Origin: Candidatus Thiomargarita nelsonii
GTDB taxonomy: Bacteria; Pseudomonadota; Gammaproteobacteria; Beggiatoales; Beggiatoaceae
DNA: 58,368 bases
Assembly (NCBI GenBank): GCA_000785145.2
Contig: JSZA02000034.1
Span: 1 to 58,368 of the forward strand
Direction: 5' to 3'
This document shows, one piece after another, positions 43,649-52,831 of this stretch. The position numbers and the translations under genes were made by a program. The stretch's first letter is position 1; every line of letters begins with the position of its first letter. The notes under the pieces were generated by a model. That model saw only the letters and a list, made by a program, of their open reading frames with translations. It made no database searches and was not told the origin of the DNA.

Positions 43649-45745
43649 ATGAATGGTTCAAATAAAACATACCTTGTTTTTCCAATGGTTGTGAAATGGT
43701 TTATTTGTTACAGTTTATTATTGTTGAGTAACAATGCTGTGGCTGCGGACGGTATCAACCAGTTAGAAAAAATGGGTTTTTCTGCCATGTCAGGCAATCG
43801 CATACAAGTTCAATTGACTTTTGCGGATACTGCAATAACGCCTTTGACCTTTTCGACGGATAACCCTGCCCGCATTGTGTTGGAATTTCCAGAGACGAAA
43901 CTGAAATTGAGGCAAAAATATAAACGGATAGGTATTGGCGCAGTCGATGCGTTGAGAGCCCTGGAAAGTCGTGACCGTACCCGCGTCGTTCTTAATTTGG
44001 TACGAATGGTGCCGTTTAACATCAATGTGGTTGGTAACAGGGTGTTAGTGTCACTAGAAAATATGGCATCTCAAGCAGCCTCTCCAACAGGCACGGCCAG
44101 TATGCCAGCAAGCCCAGCAGCAGATCGCCACATACAAGATATAGATTTTCGCCGTACCCCAGACGCTGCTGGACGTGTTGTCATCACGCTGTCAGAACCC
44201 TCTATTATGGCGGAAATACGCCAAGAAGGTAGTGATCTTGTGATCGAATTTCCCAACACTCGCTTGCCCGAGCAATTGGATCGGCGGTTAGATGTGTTAG
44301 ATTTTGGCACTCCAATCAGTTTCATAGACACTTTATCTGTTGGTAACAATGTACGCTTGAACATCACTGTCAAAGATAATTATGAATATCATGCTTACCA
44401 GACTGAAAATCTCTACCTTGTTGAAGTTAATAAAAAAGTTGAAATAGTAACTGAAGAATTATCCATTGAGGAACGTCAGTATAGTGGAAAACTCGTTTCT
44501 TTTAATTTTCAAGATATTGATGTGCGTGCCGTTCTCAAGTTGCTGTTAGATTTACCAGGGCTCAATATGATCGCAGGTGATGAAGTTGCTGGCTCTATTA
44601 GCTTGCAGCTAAAAAACGTTCCTTGGGACCAAGCATTGGATATTATTCTTGAAGCGAGAGAATTGGGCATGCGACGGATCGGTAATGTCGTTATCATCGA
44701 TCTCAAAAAAAATCTTGATGCTCGTAAGCAGCGTCATTTGGAGGCACAGAAAAAAATCAAGGCACTTGAACCCCTTCACACGGAATTTATCGTCATCAAT
44801 TATGCAAAGGCTAAGGAGCTTGAGAAACTCCTAAAAACGAGGGATGAGCATTCGTTTCTGTCGAAAGGGGGGAGTGTTTCTACTGATGAAAGAACGAATA
44901 CTTTAATCATTCAAGATACCCGTTCCAAAATGACAGAAATACGGAAATTAATTGCTTCCTTGGATACGCCTATACGCCAAGTCTTGATTGAGTCTAAAAT
45001 TGTGATTGCTACCAGTAATTTTAACAAAGATTTAGGTGTAAAATTTGGCTACAGTGCCAATAAAAGCTTGGGCAATGGATATGGGGCGGTGTTAGGTGGT
45101 AAAGTTGAAGGTGATACAGAGTTTTCTGGTGGTACTGCATTTACGATGGATAATGATACTGAAGGTTTTCTGCTGAGTTTGCCCGCCAATGCTGCAAACC
45201 CTGCGAGAGTTGGATTAGCGATTGGTAAAATTGGTAGTTACTTATTACAATTGGAACTGTCAGCTATGCAGTCTGAGGGAAATGGAGAAGTTCTCTCCAG
45301 TCCACGTCTTATCACGGGCAATCAACAAGAGGCTTTTATCATGCAAGGAACGCAAATCCCTTTCCTGACCATAGGGGGGGTTGGCTCGACTGGCACGATA
45401 GTATGGAAAGATGCCACAATTGAACTTAAAGTCACGCCGCAAATTACGCCAGATGATCGTGTTAACCTTGAGTTATCTGTGAAAAAAGATGCGCCAGGGG
45501 CTGAAATCAACGGTCTTGCCAGTATCGACAAACGTGAAATCAAGACAAACGTGCTCGTTAATAATGGTGAGACTATTGTGTTGGGTGGTGTTTATGAGCG
45601 AACGACCACCAATGGAGTCAATAGAGTACCCTTTTTTTCTGACATACCTTTGCTAGGCCATCTCTTCAAAAATCGCTCAAACAGTGATCAAAAATCCGAA
45701 CTCCTGATTTTTGTTACACCAAAGATTTTAAAAGAAAATCGTTAA
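43649..45745 (+). CDS. pilQ: Type IV pilus secretin PilQ
   Basis: A 698-residue outer-membrane secretin. A signal peptide precedes two AMIN domains (about 45-260), an STN/N0 domain (SFNFQDIDVRAVLKLLLDL), an N1 domain (EFIVINYAKAKELEKLL) and the secretin core ending NGETIVLGGVYERT, then VPFFSDIPLLGHLFKNR. The length is normal. It closes the pilMNOPQ operon. In many relatives aroK and aroB follow; here they do not. Confidence 0.94.
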   Translation: MNGSNKTYLVFPMVVKWFICYSLLLLSNNAVAADGINQLEKMGFSAMSGNRIQVQLTFADTAITPLTFSTDNPARIVLEFPETKLKLRQKYKRIGIGAVDALRALESRDRTRVVLNLVRMVPFNINVVGNRVLVSLENMASQAASPTGTASMPASPAADRHIQDIDFRRTPDAAGRVVITLSEPSIMAEIRQEGSDLVIEFPNTRLPEQLDRRLDVLDFGTPISFIDTLSVGNNVRLNITVKDNYEYHAYQTENLYLVEVNKKVEIVTEELSIEERQYSGKLVSFNFQDIDVRAVLKLLLDLPGLNMIAGDEVAGSISLQLKNVPWDQALDIILEARELGMRRIGNVVIIDLKKNLDARKQRHLEAQKKIKALEPLHTEFIVINYAKAKELEKLLKTRDEHSFLSKGGSVSTDERTNTLIIQDTRSKMTEIRKLIASLDTPIRQVLIESKIVIATSNFNKDLGVKFGYSANKSLGNGYGAVLGGKVEGDTEFSGGTAFTMDNDTEGFLLSLPANAANPARVGLAIGKIGSYLLQLELSAMQSEGNGEVLSSPRLITGNQQEAFIMQGTQIPFLTIGGVGSTGTIVWKDATIELKVTPQITPDDRVNLELSVKKDAPGAEINGLASIDKREIKTNVLVNNGETIVLGGVYERTTTNGVNRVPFFSDIPLLGHLFKNRSNSDQKSELLIFVTPKILKENR

Positions 45746-45747
45746 GG

Positions 45748-45778
45748 GCGCCCAAGATAAATCTGGCCGACTCCAAAA
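45748..45778. repeat. Decayed type A palindrome after pilQ
   Basis: GCCCAAGATAAATCTGGCCG with ACTCC is a mutated copy; its second arm no longer matches fully. Confidence 0.65.
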
Positions 45779-45803
45779 GAAATTTTAAAAAAGGATAAAC
45801 ATA

Positions 45804-48749
45804 ATGTCAATACGTTTTTTCAGCCCTTGGCTGATACTTATACTGACTTTGCTCACTGCTTGTGGTGGTGGCGATGATGATTCAAGTGGACTACTGCCAA
45901 ACGATAATGAACAGTCAAACCCTGGCACGCCTGGAACAAATAATGCGGCTGCCGTTCGGTCTGTTACTTTGTTAAGCTCTCTGACCCAACAAATTGCTAA
46001 TGGGTCAGAGCAAATTACTATAACCGTTATTGTACGTGACGATGCGAACATCGGCTTGTCAGGTGTGCCAGTGACTGTTTTTGCCACGGGAGCCAGTACG
46101 GCCATTTTTGATCAGAGTACGGCTGAAAGCAACAGCGGGGGAACAGCCATTTTCAAACTCAGCAATACTGTGGCAGGGACAGTCACTGTGAATGCAACGG
46201 CGGGGACTATCACGGAGTCAATAGACGTTAGCTTTGTGAGTGCTATTCCCGATGATATCCGATTGAGTCCCAATGTTTTTAATAACGGGCAACTCGCAAA
46301 TGGTGAGGCTGCGGTTCGAGTTGATGTGGTTGCCAGAAATGGCGCGGGAAATGCGGTAGAAGGTGTTCCCATTACGGTGCGGATGCAGGGAGTGGCTGTT
46401 GCCGATCCTTCTCAATCTAACACGGATGCCAATGGTTTTTTTCGTACAAATATTACATCAACACTGGCAGGTGATTTCAAAGTAACGATTGCCGTTGATG
46501 GCACCTCTATTCCAAGCCAAGAAGTGATTGTGACATTTGTTGAATCCGGTGATGTGGGTGTTTTTAAAGATATCCAGTTGAGTGTCAACGTTGTTAACGA
46601 TCAACAACCCGCAACTGGTCAAATTGCAAATGCAATTCAAATTGATGTGGTTGCCAGAAACCAGAGTGGACAAGCGGTGAAGGATGTGCCTATTGTCGTG
46701 CTGATGCCACAGGGTTCTGTGGCGGTTGCCGATCCTTCTGAAAAGAAAACGGATGAGAATGGCTCTTTTTCAACCAAGATAACGTCCACTGCGGAGGCTG
46801 TCATCGAGGTAACGATTGGGGTTAAAGGGAGTTCTATTCAGCCTAAAACTGTGACGATTACATTTCTCCCGCCATCATCAGAGGACTTGCAAGAGATCAA
46901 GGAGATTCTATTGATAACCAATAACACCCAATTGGGGTCGGAAGGTAATAGCGATGGTGTGATTATCACCGCGATAGTCAAGAATAAAGAGAACAATTTG
47001 GTGGAAGGGGCAAAGATCAGTTTTCAGGCCGATTCTGCTGGAGAACTTCGGGCCATTCAAATAGAAGGGAGTTCGGCACAAGCGGGTGTGACGGATGTCT
47101 CAGGACGTGCTCAGGCGCGTTTAACGACGCAAGTCAATTCTGATAATCGTACCATTACGGTAACGGCAAAGGTGGATACCAAGTCTGGGGAAACCCTAGA
47201 AGACACTATTAGCATTGATGTCATAGGCACGAGTATTAGTATAGCGGGACCCACATCGGTTGTTATCAATACAGAAGAAAACTTTGTGATTTCCCTCAAG
47301 GATTCTGCGGACAAAGGCATCGCTGGGAAAACTTTAAACCTCAGTTCTCAGTTGAGTAATACTTTCAATCCCCCTTCTCCTGTGACGAATGCTCAAGGTC
47401 AAGCTGAGGTCATTTACACGGCAAGTCATGCCGGAAAGGATGTTATTACGGCAAGCAAAGCAGGGGCTAATGAAAATAGCACTCAGGTGAGTATTTCTGA
47501 CAGTAATTTCATTGTAACGCCGTCTTCAAATAATCTTTGCACTTTAATCTCTGATAACGAAGATATCAATAATAATCGCATACTTGATGCGGGTGAGGAT
47601 ATCAATAACAACGGTAGGCTAGATTTAGGTTGTCAGGTGCCTCTCAACCTCAGTGGAGGTCAGCAGTTTAATGTACATTGGGATGAAGGGGGCGTTGCTC
47701 AAGTCAATGAAAAATTAACCCTTTCTAGCACTCGTGGTACTTTAGATAATAGCGAAATCACGACAAATGCTAATGGTGAGGCATCATTCACAGTGTCTCC
47801 GAGTGGAGATGCAGGGAATAGCATCATTGCGGTTGTTGCAAACAGAGCTGGTGGTCCTTCTCAGCAATTTAATCTCAAATTTGTGGCAACCAACGCCAAT
47901 ACTATCACGGTTCAAGCTAATCCCGCCGTGATTGGTGTTAATTCTGTTGGCACGGATACAGAACAAAGCGAAATTTTAGCAGTGGTGCGTGATCCTGATA
48001 AAAATCAGGTTTTTGGTAAGCGCGTGAATTTTGTTTTAGATGACATTAGTGGTGGGGGGTTGACTCAAGGTTTTGCGTTTACAGATGACTTTGGAAGAGC
48101 CAGTACGGTGTATATTGCAGGCCCTTCTTCCAGTGCGGCGAATGCTGTCAAGGTGACAGCTAATGTTGCTAATACATCCGTGTCAGGCGAAATTAATTTT
48201 ACAGTCGCTCAAAAAAGCCTATTTGTGGCTGTCGGTTCGGGCAATGAGATGATAAAAGAGTCAGGGGTTAGATATAGAGTATTTCATTCCGTTTTAGTGA
48301 CGGATTCTAATGGTACCCCCATCAATAATGCTGATGTCACTTTGAGTATTTATCCCTCGTTTTACATCAAAGGTGATAATGATTATATATGCCCTAATGA
48401 AGATGTGAATCGCAATGGTATCTTAGAGCCCGGAGAAGATATAAATGGAAATGGCAGACTTGACCCTGGCAATGTTATCACGGTGGATAATTTAAACCTC
48501 ACAACCGGGCTGCCAAGCACAAATCATCCCACAGCACCTGCCACTGGCTATGCAGATTTTGATGTATTGTATGCAATACAATATGCTAGGTGGGTCCAGG
48601 CGGAAATAACGGCCCGTACTTCGGTAGCTGGTAGCGAGAGTAGTGCTTCTGTCCGGTTTGCTACGATTTGTCTACAAAAGGATATTGAGGAGAATATTTG
48701 TCCCCAAGAAAATCCTTTTGGTGTTAATGATTGTGAAACAGCTAATTAA
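45804..48749 (+). CDS. Large Ig-like (Big) domain lipoprotein
   Basis: A 981-residue surface-type lipoprotein. The lipobox is LLTACGGG. Then come seven or more bacterial Ig-like (Big_1) domains, each about 100 residues, marked by NGEAAVRVDVVARNGAGNAV-like strands (about residues 170-190 and 275-295) and TDANG-type turns. Two Ca-binding-like repeats (EDINNNGRLDLGC near 615, EDINGNGRLDPG near 890) interrupt the series. Invasin/intimin relatives use such stacks as rods for adhesion. No export beta-barrel is present, so it is probably anchored by lipid. It may be read through from pilQ. Confidence 0.8.
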   Translation: MSIRFFSPWLILILTLLTACGGGDDDSSGLLPNDNEQSNPGTPGTNNAAAVRSVTLLSSLTQQIANGSEQITITVIVRDDANIGLSGVPVTVFATGASTAIFDQSTAESNSGGTAIFKLSNTVAGTVTVNATAGTITESIDVSFVSAIPDDIRLSPNVFNNGQLANGEAAVRVDVVARNGAGNAVEGVPITVRMQGVAVADPSQSNTDANGFFRTNITSTLAGDFKVTIAVDGTSIPSQEVIVTFVESGDVGVFKDIQLSVNVVNDQQPATGQIANAIQIDVVARNQSGQAVKDVPIVVLMPQGSVAVADPSEKKTDENGSFSTKITSTAEAVIEVTIGVKGSSIQPKTVTITFLPPSSEDLQEIKEILLITNNTQLGSEGNSDGVIITAIVKNKENNLVEGAKISFQADSAGELRAIQIEGSSAQAGVTDVSGRAQARLTTQVNSDNRTITVTAKVDTKSGETLEDTISIDVIGTSISIAGPTSVVINTEENFVISLKDSADKGIAGKTLNLSSQLSNTFNPPSPVTNAQGQAEVIYTASHAGKDVITASKAGANENSTQVSISDSNFIVTPSSNNLCTLISDNEDINNNRILDAGEDINNNGRLDLGCQVPLNLSGGQQFNVHWDEGGVAQVNEKLTLSSTRGTLDNSEITTNANGEASFTVSPSGDAGNSIIAVVANRAGGPSQQFNLKFVATNANTITVQANPAVIGVNSVGTDTEQSEILAVVRDPDKNQVFGKRVNFVLDDISGGGLTQGFAFTDDFGRASTVYIAGPSSSAANAVKVTANVANTSVSGEINFTVAQKSLFVAVGSGNEMIKESGVRYRVFHSVLVTDSNGTPINNADVTLSIYPSFYIKGDNDYICPNEDVNRNGILEPGEDINGNGRLDPGNVITVDNLNLTTGLPSTNHPTAPATGYADFDVLYAIQYARWVQAEITARTSVAGSESSASVRFATICLQKDIEENICPQENPFGVNDCETAN

Positions 48750-48773
48750 TAGTTTATAAATCTATATATTTTC

Positions 48774-48812
48774 ACAAAAATTCTATTTCTTTAAGAAATA
48801 GGATTTTTTATA
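48774..48812 (+). terminator. Terminator of the pil / Ig-lipoprotein unit
   Basis: AAAAATTCTATTTCTTT, then AAGAAATAGGATTTTTTA, forms a hairpin with a T tail 25 bases after the stop codon. Confidence 0.75.
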
Positions 48813-48835
48813 CTGCAATGGTTGGTGAATTAATC

Positions 48836-48860
48836 CGTCCAAAATAAATTTTGGACGCCT
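48836..48860. repeat. Type A palindrome before purM
   Basis: GTCCAAAATAAATTTTGGAC lies about 30 bases upstream of the purM start. Confidence 0.8.
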
Positions 48861-48890
48861 ACCTACTTTAAAATTTCTTTTTGTCGTTCC

Positions 48891-49931
48891 ATGAAAGATA
48901 ACAATCCCCCTTCCCTCAATTACCGCGATGCTGGTGTCAACATCGACAGCGGTAATTTATTAGTCAAACGTATCAAACCCATTGCTGCACGCACCCACCG
49001 TCCCGAAATATTAGGCGGTTTGGGCGGGTTTGGTGCTTTATTTGAAATTCCCTTAGATCGTTATAAAAACCCGGTGCTGGTATCCGGCACCGATGGCGTC
49101 GGCACTAAATTAAAGTTGGCGCAAGCCTTTGGCAAATATGATTCCATTGGTATTGATTTAGTCGCCATGTGTGTCAATGACATCGTGACTTCGGGTGCAG
49201 AGCCGCTGTTTTTTCTCGATTATTATGCGACGGGTCATCTTGATGTAGATGTTGCAGCGCAAGTCATTGAAGGTATTGGAAAAGGCTGTGAATTGGCCGG
49301 GGCTGCCTTAGTCGGTGGAGAAACGGCTGAAATGCCCGGTTTGTATCGTCAAGGTGATTATGATATGGCCGGCTTTTGTGTGGGCATTGTCGAAAAAGCC
49401 GCTATTATTGACGGTAGCCAGGTGCAAGCGGGTGATGCCTTAATCGGGATTGCTGCCAGCGGTACACATTCTAACGGTTATTCGCTGATTCGTAAAATCC
49501 TTGATGAAAGGGGGAGTCAGTTGGATGAGGCGTTTGATGGGCATCGTTTAGGAGATGTCTTATTAGAACCCACCCGCATTTATGTCAAACCCTTGTTGCA
49601 ATTAATGCAAAAAATCCCCGTTCATGCTTTAGCACATATCACTGGGGGCGGCTTATTAGAAAATGTGCCGCGTGTTTTACCATCGGGACTTTGTGCGAAT
49701 ATCAATACTCGCCATTGGACGCGCCCGCCGATTTTTGATTGGCTACAGGGAAATATCTCTAATAAAGAAATGTATCGTACTTTTAATTGTGGTATTGGTA
49801 TGGTCGTTTGTGTGGCGCAAGCCTCACTTGATAAGAGTTTGAACTATTTAAAAGATATGGGAGAAACGGCGTGGGCTATTGGTAATATTGAGGCTCACCC
49901 AGTCGATACCATTAGATTGCACGGAATTTAG
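48891..49931 (+). CDS. purM: Phosphoribosylformylglycinamidine cyclo-ligase PurM
   Basis: A 346-residue enzyme of purine synthesis. [57 protein letters not shown] and [16 protein letters not shown] match the family throughout. purN starts four bases after its stop, so the two are co-translated. Confidence 0.95.
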   Translation: MKDNNPPSLNYRDAGVNIDSGNLLVKRIKPIAARTHRPEILGGLGGFGALFEIPLDRYKNPVLVSGTDGVGTKLKLAQAFGKYDSIGIDLVAMCVNDIVTSGAEPLFFLDYYATGHLDVDVAAQVIEGIGKGCELAGAALVGGETAEMPGLYRQGDYDMAGFCVGIVEKAAIIDGSQVQAGDALIGIAASGTHSNGYSLIRKILDERGSQLDEAFDGHRLGDVLLEPTRIYVKPLLQLMQKIPVHALAHITGGGLLENVPRVLPSGLCANINTRHWTRPPIFDWLQGNISNKEMYRTFNCGIGMVVCVAQASLDKSLNYLKDMGETAWAIGNIEAHPVDTIRLHGI

Positions 49932-49934
49932 GAG

Positions 49935-50555
49935 ATGGCCAAAAAATTATCCCTCGTCGCTCTGATTTCAGGGCGTGGCAGCAATTTAAAAGCGATTATT
50001 GATGCTCATGATCCTTTGGTTGAAATATGTGCCGTTATCAGTAACCGCCCGCAAGCCGGCGGATTAATGTATGCAGAACAAGCCGGTATTCCGACAGTGG
50101 TGTTAGATCATACGCAATTTAAGTCTCGTATAGACTTTGATACGGCATTACAAACCCGCATCGATTCTTATCAACCTAAATTAGTTGTGTTAGCCGGCTT
50201 TATGCGTATTTTAAGTCCTGAATTTGTCGCCCATTACGAAGGACGTTTGTTTAATATTCATCCTGCCCTTTTACCGGCTTTTAAAGGTTTAGATACACAT
50301 AAACGCGCCTTGGCTTCAGGGGTTAAGGAACATGGCGCGAGTGTGCATTTTGTCACGGCGGATTTAGATGCTGGTCCTGTCATCATTCAAGGGCGTGTGC
50401 CCGTTTTAGCGGATGATGATGAAGAGAGTCTGGCAGCGCGGGTATTACGGGAGGAGCATCGCATTTATCCGCAAGCGATACATTGGTTTGCAGAAGATCG
50501 TTTACAATTGCAAGATCAACAGGTTCTCTTAGATGGACAAGATGTCACAAGATAA
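49935..50555 (+). CDS. purN: Phosphoribosylglycinamide formyltransferase PurN
   Basis: A 206-residue enzyme. ISGRGSNLKAIIDAHDPL, the catalytic N and H in LFNIHPALLPAFKGLDTHKR and the Asp in FVTADLDAGPVIIQG are intact. The last codons (DVTR) and the stop run into a type A palindrome half, so the original 3' end may have changed. Confidence 0.94.
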   Translation: MAKKLSLVALISGRGSNLKAIIDAHDPLVEICAVISNRPQAGGLMYAEQAGIPTVVLDHTQFKSRIDFDTALQTRIDSYQPKLVVLAGFMRILSPEFVAHYEGRLFNIHPALLPAFKGLDTHKRALASGVKEHGASVHFVTADLDAGPVIIQGRVPVLADDDEESLAARVLREEHRIYPQAIHWFAEDRLQLQDQQVLLDGQDVTR

Positions 50556-51114
50556 ATCTTGGACTCCGGACCAAACACCTTATGGTGAAATGCTGGGAGC
50601 CACAGCAGGAAATGTGATTGCCTATTCAAATTGTAATGCACACTACCTCAGATTTGAGCCGCACTATAATAATGGTTTTTATACCGGCATTGAATGGCAA
50701 TGTGTTGAATTTACACGGAGATGGCTTTTGAGCCAAAGAGGTGTTATTTATGGCGAAGTCGATTTTGCGTCAGATATTTGGCATCAAATCAATAGAGTGA
50801 TTCGCGTTGCAGATGGCAAAACCTTTCAATTCCAATCTCATCCTAATGGCTCAACTCATCCCCCCCAAGTCAGTGATCTATTGATTTATGATAAGTCATT
50901 ATTCAATACTGGACATGTAGCCGTTGTAACAAATGTCGATTTGGAAGTGGGGCTGGTTCGAGTGGCAGAGCAAAATTTTTTCAATCAAAAATGGCGGGGG
51001 GATTATGCAAGAGAGATTAAGTTATTTAAAAAACAGGACAGATATTGGCTATGGGATGTGTATTTGCTGGGCTGGAAAGAAATAAACGGCATGGTTCAAA
51101 AACACCCCATTTAG
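50533..51114 (+). CDS. CHAP-domain amidase (glutathionylspermidine amidase-like)
   Basis: A 193-residue protein. GEMLGATAGNVIAYSN, the Cys57 nucleophile in WQCVEFTRRWLLSQRG, HPNGSTHPPQVSDLLIYDKS and the His in FNTGHVAVVTN closely follow the amidase half of E. coli GspS. The synthetase half is absent. The first 12 residues (QDKSWTP) are encoded by a type A palindrome half that overlaps purN, so the start codon is uncertain; ATG at 50542 (MSQDK) or GTG-type starts are alternatives. It has no signal peptide, so it acts in the cytoplasm. Confidence 0.8.
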   Translation: MDKMSQDKSWTPDQTPYGEMLGATAGNVIAYSNCNAHYLRFEPHYNNGFYTGIEWQCVEFTRRWLLSQRGVIYGEVDFASDIWHQINRVIRVADGKTFQFQSHPNGSTHPPQVSDLLIYDKSLFNTGHVAVVTNVDLEVGLVRVAEQNFFNQKWRGDYAREIKLFKKQDRYWLWDVYLLGWKEINGMVQKHPI

Positions 51115-51122
51115 GATAAGAA

Positions 51123-51157
51123 AGAAATGCCATTTTTTCAAAAAATGGCATTTCTAA
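51123..51157 (+). terminator. Hairpin after the amidase gene
   Basis: AGAAATGCCATTTTTT and AAAAAATGGCATTTCT make a 16-base stem. No long T run follows, so termination is likely but not certain. Confidence 0.6.
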
Positions 51158-51297
51158 AAGTTTAAAAAGGCGTACAAAAAAACGCAATGGCTGATTTTTA
51201 GTACATTCTTTTATTTTAGCTTCATTTTTCAGATTGCTTTAAAAAGGCTCGAAGCCCATTAAAAAAAAACAAAACGACACCTAATTATTTAAGAAAG

Positions 51298-51378
51298 CAT
51301 AAAGGATTGCCCCTACATCAAATGCGGTCCTTTGTAGGGGCAACACCCTAGTGGTTGCCCGCCACGATATGGCATTGT
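51298..51378. repeat. Type C hairpin ending like a CAATGCCAT element
   Basis: CATAAAGGATTGCCCCTACA faces GTAGGGGCAACACCCTAGTG; it ends ATATGGCATTG, the right end of the mobile family. A type F piece (GTAGGGTGGGTAACG) follows. Confidence 0.7.
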
Positions 51379-51425
51379 ATTGTAGGGTGGGTAACGTCTT
51401 TTTGTTACCCACCTGCCCACTTTAA

Positions 51426-51546
51426 AATTTTCAAGTTTTAAAGAAATCCTATTTTTTAAAAAAATAGGATTTCTATACTAGAAATTTTTCTTTTAAGTTT
51501 CAAAGAAATCCTATTTTTTAAAAAAATAGGATTTCTATACTAGAAA
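51426..51546. repeat. Two copies of an AAATCCTATTTTTT hairpin
   Basis: AAAGAAATCCTATTTTTTAA, AAAAATAGGATTTC, then TATACTAGAAATT occurs twice (about 51438 and 51504). It is the terminator hairpin type of 37868 and 48774, duplicated with its flank. Confidence 0.75.
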
Positions 51547-51547
51547 T

Positions 51548-51932
51548 TCTTATCTTATATATTAATCAGGTGGATACGCGCTGCTTAATCCACCCTACAT
51601 ATCTTATCTTATATATTAATCAGGTGGATACGCGCTGCTTAATCCACTCTACATATCTTATCTTATATATTAATCAGGTGGATACGCGCTGCTTAATCCA
51701 CCCTACATATCTTATCTTATAATATTAATCAGGTGGATACGCGCTGCTTAATCCACCCTACATATCTTATCTTATAATATTAATCAGGTGGATACGCGCT
51801 GCTTAATCCACCCTACATATCTTATCTTATATATTAATCAGGTGGATACGCGCTGCTTAATCCACCCTACATATCTTATCTTATATATTAATCAGGTGGA
51901 TACGCGCTGCTTAATCCACCCTACATGTATGG
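51548..51932. repeat. Seven tandem 54-bp type D units
   Basis: The unit ATTAATCAGGTGGATACGCG, CTGCTTAATCCACCCTACAT, ATCTTATCTTATAT is repeated seven times, with two units one base longer (ATAATATT). GGTGGAT and ATCCACC inside each unit make a short hairpin. The copies are nearly identical, so the array is recent. The open frame from 51788 is repeat-derived. Confidence 0.9.
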
Positions 51933-51967
51933 TTTTTGGCTTAACGGCGATGGCATTGATATTGGCA

Positions 51968-52155
51968 AGTTCCCACGCGCCGGCGTGGGAATCCAGTCTC
52001 GACGCGCCAGCGTCGAATGAATTCGTGACGCTGGCGCGTCAGTGAATGAGTTACCACGCTGGCGCGTGGGAACTAGAAAACTAAATTCGGGATTATGCCA
52101 ACGCCCCGCTTCGCCATCACGAAAAACTTTGGTGATTTGAAAAGGCTCAATCATA
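51968..52155. other. Type E repeats and a coding remnant
   Basis: GTTCCCACGCGCCGGCGTGG, GACGCGCCAGCGTCGAATG and CACGCTGGCGCGTGGGAAC are hairpin-forming pieces. On the minus strand at 52154-52083, IEPFQITKVFRDGEAGRWHN has a start but no continuation. It is probably debris. Confidence 0.45.
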
Positions 52156-52325
52156 GGCTCAGGGACTTGGCGTGTGGCTCTTACTGATTATTTTATCTTT
52201 TATAATGTGTGGGTCATAAGGGCTTTAATGTTGCACTCGCTCCGGTGCAATCTTTTTTATGGTTCCCTTAGCAAAGGCGCACTCCTTTATACATAAGTAT
52301 CCAAGTACTTTAAATAAAAGGATAT

Positions 52326-52386
52326 TTGTAGGGTGCGTCCTGTGCACCGCATTGAGCGTCAGGGTGCGTAGGACGCACCCTACAAA
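52326..52386. repeat. Type B inverted pair
   Basis: GTAGGGTGCGTCCTGTGCAC faces GGGTGCGTAGGACGCACCCT with a 12-base spacer. From 52156 to 52831 there is no gene. Confidence 0.8.
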
Positions 52387-52508
52387 ACCTCGTAAATGGA
52401 CTTATGTATAAGAGAGTGCGCGCCGGCGTGGGAACCGAGTCTCGGCGCAGATACCGTATGGTGGAGAAGCGAGAGTATCTATGTCCCGACGCTAGGAGGG
52501 ATCTGAAC

Positions 52509-52611
52509 CAATGCCATTAAATTAAGGGCAACCACAAGGGATTGCCCCTACGATAAATCACGGTCCATGTAGGGGCAATCCTTTATGGTTGCCCTTAATT
52601 TAATGGCATTG
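52509..52611. mobile_element. 103-bp CAATGCCAT element with perfect 11-bp target duplication
   Basis: The ends are CAATGCCATTAAATTAAG and TTAATTTAATGGCATTG. The interior is one type C hairpin. GGGATCTGAAC lies on both sides (52498-52508 and 52612-52622). Confidence 0.9.
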
Positions 52612-52831
52612 GGGATCTGAACGGGGTTGCAAACCCCGTCCAGCACAAAGGTTTATCATACTGGCATTGATTTGTTTAGTTTTTTGCAGTTTGCCTCGCG
52701 TCCATTCAGGCATTCCTTTGCCTCGCGTGGGAACGATAAATATTTTGACTTATCCCTGTAGTTCTTTTGTTTTGACTTTTCAAGCGAAAAATTAACCTTA
52801 AAATTTTGAAGCTGTCAGGTTTTACATCAAG

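Noticed and set aside
45785..46105. Minus-strand gene opposite the Ig lipoprotein
   Set aside because: It lies wholly over a convincing lipoprotein signal and Ig domain.
51548..51932. CRISPR array
   Set aside because: Units follow each other without unique spacers, the copies include the would-be spacer, and no cas gene is present.
51788..52045. Repeat protein with 18-residue units
   Set aside because: It is the tandem DNA repeat read in one frame; copies of 55 bases elsewhere in the array break the frame.
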